NCBI GenBank assembly: GCA_020438185.1
Contig: JAGQVC010000002.1
Coordinates: 1-24,034, forward strand
Reading direction: 5' to 3'
Origin: Bacteroidota bacterium
GTDB taxonomy: Bacteria; Bacteroidota; Bacteroidia; M30B66
Length of the DNA stretch: 24,034 bases
Part shown: in pieces, positions 7,811 through 14,819 of the stretch
Layout: every line of letters starts with the position of its first letter
Numbering within the stretch: the first letter of the stretch is position 1
The notes under the pieces: model-generated
What the model was told of the DNA's origin: nothing
Seen by the model: the letters and a program-made list of their open reading frames with translations, nothing else
Database searches by the model: none
Position numbers and translations under genes: made by a program

Positions 7811-9142
7811 TCAAATCAGACCTCTTGCTTTCAATTCCAGATATTTATTTGCAACATGAACGGAAAGATTTTCCGGTTTGGTAAATATGCTTTGAATTCC
7901 ATGCTGGCGAAGAATCTGGAAGAGGCTTAATTTTTCCCCCAGATATTTTTGAGCTATAGTTTGAGCGTAAACTTCCTCGAGATTTACAGCTGATGTTTCT
8001 GCAAGACGGCTAATTTCAATGTTTTCGAAAGAAATAACAACCAGTAAGTGAAGTCTGTTTAGCTTTCGAAGGATTGGTAATGCCCTTTCAAGTGAATAAA
8101 CGCTTTCAAAATTGGTGTATAAGAACAATAAGGATCTTCGTTCGATAGAATTACGGACACCAGTGTATAAAAGCTCAAATCCGGAATCCAGTTTACTTTC
8201 CTCGGCATTGTAAAGTACTTCAAGAATGCGACTCATCTGCGATCTGCGGCTTTCGGGAGCAACAAACTGAAGTTTTGATGACGAAAACAACAGTAATCCG
8301 GCTTTATCGTGTTTTCGTAAGGCTATGTTAGAAATGGCAAGAGCTGCATTCACTGAATAATCCAACAGGGTTAGCCCGTTAAATGGTAACTGCATGACCC
8401 TGCTGCGGTCAATTACCTGAATGATTTGCTGGGAGCGTTCGTCTTCATATTGATTTATCATCAATTTGCCTCTGCGCCCTGTAGCCTTCCAGTTGATACT
8501 TCTGAATTCGTCGCCTTTTACATAATCCCTTATTTGTTCAAACACATAGCTGTGACCTAATCGCCTTATTTTACGGATTCCCCCCGACTGTGTCAGCGTG
8601 CTGAAAGCGCTCATTTCCAGCTGTTTCATCTCCATTATCGAGGGGTACACTGCTACCTGCTGTTCGGATCCGCCTGAAAGGCGAATTGAAACAAGGCCCA
8701 ACATACCTGACCTGAGCACCCTTACCAGTCCAAACTTGTATACCCCTCTGGTGAGCGGCCGCATTTTATAATTTAGAACAATCGTTGATTCAGGTTGGGC
8801 GTATGCGTGAATTGAAAAGTCTCTTTTTTGAAGCTGAACAGGCATTTCATCAATAATTTCAGCTGACAATTTGTGAACTGAGTTGTTGCGAATTACTAAT
8901 CTCACTTCGTGAGGATAGCCCATTGAAAGGACCTCCGGGATTTGACGAATAATTTCCAGCCTCTGACCGCTGGAAATTAGTAAGAGAGCATCGGCCGCAG
9001 TTGCGGCCAGAACCAGTGCCAGGGCGAAATTTGCCGGCCAAAACAATATTGGCCAGCCGAATGACAAAACAGCCAGTACAATAACGCAGGTGAGCAAAAC
9101 ATAAAATCTGCGCTGTGGAACTATTTGCAACAGCAACTTCAA
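7811..9142 (-). CDS. DUF58 domain membrane protein, MoxR partner
   Basis: The 443-residue protein has two closely spaced N-terminal membrane helices (about 12-29 and 31-57), a beta-rich extracytoplasmic-type region (about 60-190) and a DUF58 core. The DUF58 signature is GDEFRSINWKATGRRGKLM at about 210-228, followed by NQYEDERSQ and a von Willebrand A-like fold. The metal-site-like loop is D245-R-S-R-V rather than the D-x-S-x-S of true VWA MIDAS sites, so metal binding is doubtful. DUF58 proteins are typically encoded beside MoxR ATPases and are thought to act with them in assembling or maturing membrane or periplasmic complexes; the substrate is unknown. The start appears to be TTG (9140-9142) overlapping the moxR TGA as TTGA, and no nearby ATG offers an alternative. 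It is the last gene of a five-gene operon. Confidence 0.92.
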   Translation of the reverse strand: MKLLLQIVPQRRFYVLLTCVIVLAVLSFGWPILFWPANFALALVLAATAADALLLISSGQRLEIIRQIPEVLSMGYPHEVRLVIRNNSVHKLSAEIIDEMPVQLQKRDFSIHAYAQPESTIVLNYKMRPLTRGVYKFGLVRVLRSGMLGLVSIRLSGGSEQQVAVYPSIMEMKQLEMSAFSTLTQSGGIRKIRRLGHSYVFEQIRDYVKGDEFRSINWKATGRRGKLMINQYEDERSQQIIQVIDRSRVMQLPFNGLTLLDYSVNAALAISNIALRKHDKAGLLLFSSSKLQFVAPESRRSQMSRILEVLYNAEESKLDSGFELLYTGVRNSIERRSLLFLYTNFESVYSLERALPILRKLNRLHLLVVISFENIEISRLAETSAVNLEEVYAQTIAQKYLGEKLSLFQILRQHGIQSIFTKPENLSVHVANKYLELKARGLI

Positions 9143-10161
9143 CGTGGAATCTCTATTGATTGCAGAATTCGTTTAATAACCTGATTGCTGTCCAATCCTT
9201 CCATCTCGCGCTCGGGATTAACCTGAATGCGGTGATTTAGAACCGGATAGGCAACATCCTTTATATCGTCGGGCACAACGTAAGCTCTGCCACGGATCGC
9301 AGCCAGAGCCTTGGAAGCGCGCATAAGCGAAAGCGAAGCCCTGGGGGATGCACCCAGAAATAAGTCTGCATCGTGCCTGGTCTGGTCTATCACTTTAGCA
9401 ATGTATTCCAGCAATTCGTCTTTAATAAAAACCTGGTCCACGATCGAACGAAGTTGAAGCACATCCTGCCCCTGAAGCACCGAATTTACTGCTCCAGTCA
9501 AAGCTGCAGCAGTATCATTTCTAAACCTCTTGAGAATTTCTATTTCTTCATTTAGCTCAGGATATCCAAGTCGGATTCTGAATAAAAACCTGTCAAGTTG
9601 GGCTTCGGGAAGTCGATACGTTCCCTCCTGTTCAATCGGGTTTTGAGTAGCAAGTACCATGAAAGGCTGTTCCATTTTATAAGTTTCGCCATCCATGGTA
9701 ACCTGGGCTTCTTCCATAACTTCAAACAAAGCAGCCTGAGTTTTTGCTGGAGCGCGGTTAATTTCGTCGATAAGAACAATCTGAGAAAAAACGGGTCCAG
9801 GATTGAATGTAAAATCGGATGTTTTCATGTTGAAAACACTCGTTCCGGTTACATCCGAAGGCATTAAATCAGGAGTGAATTGAATGCGTGTATACTTAAG
9901 CTTCAATGTTTGAGCAAGCATTCTGGCGCTCAGAGTTTTAGCAATTCCCGGAACGCCTTCAACAAGCAGGTGCCCTCCGGCAAAAAGACCGGTTATTAAC
10001 TGCGTGAGTAATTCCTGCTGGCCAATTATAATTCTGGAAATCTCCGAAGTAATTTTTTCGGCGGCATCCTTCACCGGAATTACTATGGCATTGCTGCCAT
10101 CGTATGCTGCTGTCTCTGTAACTTCTACCGGTTCCCCTGGTGGTAAATCTTCTGCTGTCAT
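9139..10161 (-). CDS. MoxR-family AAA+ ATPase
   Basis: This cytoplasmic AAA+ ATPase of the MoxR class has 340 residues, a normal length. Walker A is GVPGIAKT (69-76, Lys75). Walker B is IVLIDEINRAPAK (about 128-140, Asp132-Glu133). Sensor 1 sits in ATQNPIEQEGTYRLPEAQLDRF (about 171-192, Asn174), and the GASPRASLSLMRA segment (about 270-282) carries the sensor 2 Arg. All catalytic elements are intact. MoxR ATPases act as chaperone-like motors that help insert metals or assemble complexes, usually with a VWA or DUF58 partner. The partner here is the next gene, overlapping by 4 nt. It starts 1 bp after the DUF4350 stop. The first 30 residues are acidic, proline-containing and not conserved-looking. 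Confidence 0.96.
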   Translation of the reverse strand: MTAEDLPPGEPVEVTETAAYDGSNAIVIPVKDAAEKITSEISRIIIGQQELLTQLITGLFAGGHLLVEGVPGIAKTLSARMLAQTLKLKYTRIQFTPDLMPSDVTGTSVFNMKTSDFTFNPGPVFSQIVLIDEINRAPAKTQAALFEVMEEAQVTMDGETYKMEQPFMVLATQNPIEQEGTYRLPEAQLDRFLFRIRLGYPELNEEIEILKRFRNDTAAALTGAVNSVLQGQDVLQLRSIVDQVFIKDELLEYIAKVIDQTRHDADLFLGASPRASLSLMRASKALAAIRGRAYVVPDDIKDVAYPVLNHRIQVNPEREMEGLDSNQVIKRILQSIEIPR

Positions 10162-10162
10162 C

Positions 10163-11410
10163 TTAGTTGCAATTTTTATAAAAATGATTCAAGTGTTTAT
10201 AAAAGCCAATTATATCCTTATCGGAGAGCTCTACGTATAAATGCAGTCGCTGATAATCGAGAAATAATTCTTCTAAATCTGATTTTGATACTCCGCTTCG
10301 CTCTGATAATTCCCCAACTTTTATTTCGTTTAAATTCTTAGCATGAATATGATACCTGTTTCTGATGAACTGTAACAGAAACTTAATTTGTAGTCGCAGC
10401 AATCCGGCATGATCGCGCTGAAGAAAATAAATACGACCAGTTGCCTGCAAAAATTGTAAGGAGCTATTCAATGGTGGCTCAATCACGGGTATAATCCTCT
10501 GTTTTCTGCGCAATCCTGTGAGTATATAAATCAATGTCATTGCAAGGAGTGTGTACAAAGCGAATCTTAAGGCGCGATGACTGAGAATAAATGAAAACGG
10601 GGTTGATGGAACATAATCAGAATGGAATTGATCGGTTCCATAATAATGTCCCTGATCGACAAAAATCCTATTTCCTTGCAGGTATGAAAAAACACCTTCG
10701 ATATAATTAAATCTTTCAATATTGGTCAACTCATAATTGCTGAACATAATCGGACTGATATGAAAATAGTAATTTCCCTTTCCGTGTTTTAATGTTGCAA
10801 AATTTATGTAGGCAATATCAATTGAAGCAAGCGGAATTAGTGGTGATGTCGGACAAAACAAGCTGGAATCAAAACAACCAAAATCATAATTGTACAAACT
10901 GTCTACTACCCGGTATTCAAAAACAGCCTTATGTTTTGATTGCAATTCTCTATGAAAATGAGTGGCTGAAACTTTTTCGTTGTAATAATAACCGGCGTTA
11001 AAATACTTATCGAGGTTGCATATATTGGTATCCCAGATAGCTGCAGACATGCTGTATGGAATAGTTTTTTGGATGATCAGAACATCGTGCCCATCTGCAA
11101 CCCAATCGGCGAGTATTTTTGATTCTATTGAATCAGGTTGATAGGAAGAACCTGTTATGACTAATGAAACATTGGCCTGATCAGGTAAATCATCGTAAGA
11201 ATCATAAAATAATTCAACCGAATCTTTACCATACCGGGTATTAAGGAATTCTCTCAGAAAAGAATAACCATAAGGTTGTGTGGACTGAAATTCAAAAGAT
11301 TCATGCCAGTCGAAATGCTTTTTACTATTGCTCATTAAAATAAAAAACAAAAGCAAAGCACCAGAAAGCAATGCGACAAAAATCCAGATATTTCTGTTGC
11401 TCCCTTTCAT
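10163..11410 (-). CDS. DUF4350 domain membrane protein
   Basis: The 415-residue protein has an N-terminal membrane helix (about 8-26), a soluble region (about 35-275) and a second helix (about 281-301, ALRFALYTLLAMTLIYILTGL) followed by a basic RRKQR stop-transfer. A cytoplasmic helical tail of about 110 residues follows. The soluble part reads like a DUF4350 Rossmann-like domain (PYGYSFLREFLNTRYG, VSLVITGSSYQPDSIESKILADWVADGHDVLII), which in other members resembles glutamine-amidotransferase-like folds without an evident catalytic site. The likely topology places the domain outside the cytoplasm. The C-terminal ERSGVSKSDLEELFLDYQRL looks like a small helical module of unknown role. It is coupled to DUF4129 upstream by a 4-nt overlap and precedes moxR by 1 bp, as is usual for this gene group. 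Confidence 0.85.
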   Translation of the reverse strand: MKGSNRNIWIFVALLSGALLLFFILMSNSKKHFDWHESFEFQSTQPYGYSFLREFLNTRYGKDSVELFYDSYDDLPDQANVSLVITGSSYQPDSIESKILADWVADGHDVLIIQKTIPYSMSAAIWDTNICNLDKYFNAGYYYNEKVSATHFHRELQSKHKAVFEYRVVDSLYNYDFGCFDSSLFCPTSPLIPLASIDIAYINFATLKHGKGNYYFHISPIMFSNYELTNIERFNYIEGVFSYLQGNRIFVDQGHYYGTDQFHSDYVPSTPFSFILSHRALRFALYTLLAMTLIYILTGLRRKQRIIPVIEPPLNSSLQFLQATGRIYFLQRDHAGLLRLQIKFLLQFIRNRYHIHAKNLNEIKVGELSERSGVSKSDLEELFLDYQRLHLYVELSDKDIIGFYKHLNHFYKNCN

Positions 11411-12189
11411 TCTGACGCAATAATTTCTTTCTGAAAATTGATAAATCTTATCTTCAGCATTTCATAAGCCGGTTCATCAGCCAATCTCTCCCCAAACCAG
11501 AACAATTCAAACCAAGTTGTAAGTGATTTTAATTCTTTTTTAAAAGCCGTATTTTTTAATTCTCGAATAAAGTCGGCATTGGTTTTATCCTTCTTCCAGT
11601 GAATTAAGTTCTTCCTGTTGAGTTCATTCAAAACCATCAGGTAATGAAGTCTGATCGCAAATGTAAAATTACCTGAATCTTCAGCTTCCCGGAGCTTAGC
11701 GGAAATTTCGGTTTCAGCAGCTTCGCTTTCCTCCAGATTAATCTGCCAGAATTCATCATCGTTGTCAAAAGACTTATTTCTGGATTTATTCGCCTTTATA
11801 ATATGAAAGGCAATTATGATAATTAGTACAGAAATTCCAATTAAGGCAATAATCTGAATTACTCTCAGAAGATTACCGCTTAATGCAGGCAATGGCCGCG
11901 AAGGGGAAGTATCCCGATTTGGAATTTTTTCCTTTTTTTCTGTTTCGTCAGTAAAAGTCTCCCCTCCGGTAATTTTCTTCCATTGAGAAGTATCGATTGA
12001 ATTATTTTTTAAATGATAATCAGATGAAACATTTTCAAGATGTTCCGATGTTCGGATTAGTGGGTTGGAATTTTCCTCTTCCTCCCAAAATTCTTCTTCA
12101 GCATAATCTTGCTCCTGAGCCGGACATGGATTAATGCCAAGCGAGATAATAAATATAAGCAGGGTTATTATTTGCTTGAGATTAGTCAT
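11407..12189 (-). CDS. DUF4129-like single-pass membrane protein
   Basis: The 260-residue protein has a signal peptide (about 1-24, ending PCPAQ) and a very acidic segment (EEEFWEEEE, about 31-39). A low-complexity extracytoplasmic stretch leads to one membrane helix (about 108-129, VIQIIALIGISVLIIIIAFHII). The cytoplasmic domain (about 150-258) matches the DUF4129 pattern: AIRLHYLMVLNELNRKNLIHW, NADFIRELKN, then WFELFWFGERLADEPAYEML. Cys22 does not sit in a good lipobox. DUF4129 proteins accompany MoxR/DUF58/DUF4350 genes in many phyla; no activity is known to me. It overlaps the SpoIIM-like gene by 8 nt and DUF4350 by 4 nt, so the products are presumably made in step. The signal peptide, anchor and cytoplasmic tail fit a subunit that links the outside to the MoxR ATPase, which is inference. 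Confidence 0.82.
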   Translation of the reverse strand: MTNLKQIITLLIFIISLGINPCPAQEQDYAEEEFWEEEENSNPLIRTSEHLENVSSDYHLKNNSIDTSQWKKITGGETFTDETEKKEKIPNRDTSPSRPLPALSGNLLRVIQIIALIGISVLIIIIAFHIIKANKSRNKSFDNDDEFWQINLEESEAAETEISAKLREAEDSGNFTFAIRLHYLMVLNELNRKNLIHWKKDKTNADFIRELKNTAFKKELKSLTTWFELFWFGERLADEPAYEMLKIRFINFQKEIIASE

Positions 12190-14029
12190 CTGTTTTCATG
12201 AGATCGAGTGAACGCAGACGGGCAATTAGCGCCGGAGCATGAATACGTTCCATTGCTGAATAATAAACCATTACCATACCTGTAGCTAATAATAATACAG
12301 CTAGCAGAAGGCCGAAAAGCAGCAAGATTATTTTGGTTGAAATCTGCACCCATTTATATATTTCCGGGGTGTAAGTGATAACCCATTCGATCATATCAAT
12401 ACCGAGGAGGTTGGTAGCCATATCACTTAAAAGCAATAACATGGTTGCCGGAAATAATAAACTAAAATACGTGTAGATAATAAAAACAGGGGTTCCCAGA
12501 AAAACATTCAGAGTTTTTGAAACACCACTCAAATCAGGAAAATCCAATATCTGCAAAACAGAAATCAGAAAAACAAAAGGAGGGGAAATCAAAACAAATA
12601 TCCAGGCACCCTGCGCGCCCGGGATTAATAAAGCTGACAACCACAAAAGTGAAATTAAGAATGTGAGTACGAATCGTTTAATATTCAATAATTTATTTTC
12701 AGTATTAAATTCTTTCCATTCAGGTTTAAAAGCTTCATCCTTACGCCATAAAAATCCGGCAACATAAACAACAGTTGACAACGCGGCCGCCAGAACCGGA
12801 AGCAAAAACGGATAATTTTCAATAGAAAGATATTCAGGTAATTTTTGGAAGAAGAAAAACTGATAATAATAACCCGACTGATCCGCAAGACCAGCCAGAA
12901 TAATTAAAAACAAACTAAGAAGCACCAGAGGAATCGCAAGTCTTCTAATGGTTCCTGAAAGAGAATAAACATAGAGTCTGAATGTTACGCTGAAAACGTC
13001 CCCTCCGGGTGATAAGTCCTTTAATTCATTTTCTATTGGAGGTGCGACCGGAATTTTCTCGTCCTGAAGATTATATGCGACTTTTTGCTTACTTTTTTTG
13101 TAAGGTAAATAAATGAAATAGAAAGTCAGAAAAACCAGCTGCAATAAAATAAATGCAGCTCTTACAATGTATGGATAATCAGTTTGTCTGGTCAGGAATG
13201 CTTCGATGAAAGCGGCTACAATAATTACAGGAGTAATACCAGCCATAATTTTTATCCCGGCTCTGGCAGAAATTCGAAGTGCCTGAAGTCTGGTGTAAGT
13301 ACCCGGAAAAACGAGTCCGCCCCCCATAACCAGGCCGGCTCCGCCGCTGATTATTATTGCGGGTATTTCCATCGCGCCGTGCATCCATATGGTAAGTAAA
13401 GAATCAAGAACAACTCCGCGAGCCAGAAAGTAATACTGAAATACACCAACCATAATTCCATTGAAGACCAGAATGCTGATTGAACCTAAGGAGAAAAGCA
13501 AACCAAAAATAAATGCCCGGAAAGCTACAAGGAGATTATTCTGCGCAATTGCCAAGAAAGACAGGAACAAATTGTCATCCTTATAAACCGCCATAGGATC
13601 GCCTTTCTCGATATTTTCCTGAGTCATTTTGATATAGCCATGTCCAAGAATGCTTTCACTGAACCCTGGATCCTGGATTGCAGAAAAAACACCAATAGCG
13701 GCCGAAATGAGAAAAATGATCAGTGCCAGGAGCATTTGTTTCCGACAACGATACATATTCAACGGTAAGTCATTCGCAACAAATTCGCGGAACCTCCGAA
13801 AATGGTTTACAGAATTTCTGAATAATTTCCTGAATAATCTTTGGGTAAGTTGATTTAAAAAAACCCTTACAACCCGATTTCCATAATAAGTTCTTGCATA
13901 GGATAAATCATCCGTTACCTGCACGAACAGCTCGCTCAGGCGATCCGGGTTAGCATTTTTTTCTGACAGTAAGGACTCAAGTTCCTGCCAGCTATCTTTT
14001 TTTTGTTCAATAAATCTCGTTTCTTTCAT
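12182..14029 (-). CDS. SpoIIM-like (DUF95) membrane protein fused to a second multi-helix domain
   Basis: At 615 residues this is about twice the usual length of Bacteroidota SpoIIM-like proteins (roughly 320). Residues 1-95 are a cytoplasmic helical region (ELESLLSEKNANPDRLSELF, YARTYYGN). Residues about 98-318 are the SpoIIM domain, with helices near 98-118, 155-200, 222-240, 260-280 and 293-315 and the family signature HGAMEIPAIIISGGAGL (217-233). After a short linker (about 321-345), residues about 350-610 form a second membrane domain with about six to seven helices that ends YYSAMERIHAPALIARLRSL. I do not recognise that half as a named family; its end resembles separate membrane proteins I recall in this gene cluster, hence the fusion reading. 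It is not evidence of sporulation. It opens the operon, 51 bp from the divergent RDD gene. Confidence 0.88.
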   Translation of the reverse strand: MKETRFIEQKKDSWQELESLLSEKNANPDRLSELFVQVTDDLSYARTYYGNRVVRVFLNQLTQRLFRKLFRNSVNHFRRFREFVANDLPLNMYRCRKQMLLALIIFLISAAIGVFSAIQDPGFSESILGHGYIKMTQENIEKGDPMAVYKDDNLFLSFLAIAQNNLLVAFRAFIFGLLFSLGSISILVFNGIMVGVFQYYFLARGVVLDSLLTIWMHGAMEIPAIIISGGAGLVMGGGLVFPGTYTRLQALRISARAGIKIMAGITPVIIVAAFIEAFLTRQTDYPYIVRAAFILLQLVFLTFYFIYLPYKKSKQKVAYNLQDEKIPVAPPIENELKDLSPGGDVFSVTFRLYVYSLSGTIRRLAIPLVLLSLFLIILAGLADQSGYYYQFFFFQKLPEYLSIENYPFLLPVLAAALSTVVYVAGFLWRKDEAFKPEWKEFNTENKLLNIKRFVLTFLISLLWLSALLIPGAQGAWIFVLISPPFVFLISVLQILDFPDLSGVSKTLNVFLGTPVFIIYTYFSLLFPATMLLLLSDMATNLLGIDMIEWVITYTPEIYKWVQISTKIILLLFGLLLAVLLLATGMVMVYYSAMERIHAPALIARLRSLDLMKTDD

Positions 14030-14080
14030 GGCTGAACCAATGAAAACAGGTTGTCAAAATAGTAAGAAACATCTTCAGAA

Positions 14081-14815
14081 ATGAAAAGAATCGAAATTAT
14101 TACTCCGCAGCAGGTTCCGATAACCTACCAGTTGGCGTCGGTGCGTGACCGGTTGCTGGCATTTTTGCTTGATTCATTGATTCTTTTCAGCTCTATTGGA
14201 TTATTGTACACAATTATCGCGAGTTTCAATCTTTCACCGGAAGATTTCAAAACTTATGAGATAGTGGTTATTTCCACAGTTTTTCTTTTTTACTCACTTG
14301 TTTTTGAGATTTTCAGCGGTGGACAGTCTCCGGGAAAAATTGCCTTAAAAATCAGAGTTATAAAGTTGAATGGTAACGAACTTAGTCTGACTGATTATTT
14401 TCTTCGCTGGGCTTTCCGCTGGATTGATATCTGGGGGAGTATAGGAACAGTAGCCGCATTGCAAATCAGTTCTTCAGGTAAGGGCCAACGAATAGGAGAT
14501 GTTTTGGCTGATACAACCGTTGTCCGGATTCAATCGGAATATCAAATCAGTTTAAAGGAGATTTTAAAAATCGAAGCGAAAGAAGCATACGAGCCTGAGT
14601 ATCCGGCGGTAGCCGAAATGACTGAAAAAGAGATGCTGGGAATAAAAATGGCTCTTGATCAATACAAGAAATTCCCAAACACGCAGCATCAGAAAGTACT
14701 GGTTTCTTGTGCGATACGTATGCGTGAACGACTTAGCATTCCGCCGGAAAAATCGAATCCCGTGACTTTTTTGAATAAGTTGCTGAAAGATTACGTGACG
14801 TTAACCCGCTCTTAA
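14081..14815 (+). CDS. RDD-family membrane protein with C-terminal cytoplasmic extension
   Basis: The 244-residue protein carries an RDD domain at about 15-150. The first block is LASVRDRLLAFLLDSLILFSSIGLLY (about 18-43) with the R-D pattern, followed by a second helix near 62-80. The typical GGQSPGKIALKIRVIKLNGNELSLTDYFLRW follows, and the domain closes at GKGQRIGDVLADTTVV. Residues about 155-244 are soluble and helical (EYPAVAEMTEKEMLGIKMALDQY, SCAIRMRERL), a tail also seen on RDD proteins paired with SpoIIM. It is divergent from the SpoIIM-fusion gene with a 51-bp spacer, an arrangement shared by RDD/SpoIIM/MoxR/DUF58 clusters, so it is best read as a member of that module. It ends 4 bp from the convergent receptor gene and no terminator is visible between them. 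Confidence 0.93.
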   Translation: MKRIEIITPQQVPITYQLASVRDRLLAFLLDSLILFSSIGLLYTIIASFNLSPEDFKTYEIVVISTVFLFYSLVFEIFSGGQSPGKIALKIRVIKLNGNELSLTDYFLRWAFRWIDIWGSIGTVAALQISSSGKGQRIGDVLADTTVVRIQSEYQISLKEILKIEAKEAYEPEYPAVAEMTEKEMLGIKMALDQYKKFPNTQHQKVLVSCAIRMRERLSIPPEKSNPVTFLNKLLKDYVTLTRS

Positions 14816-14819
14816 GTAA

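Noticed and set aside
12182..14029. Sporulation role suggested by the name SpoIIM
   Set aside because: SpoIIM-like membrane proteins are widespread in non-sporulating bacteria, and no other sporulation gene is present.
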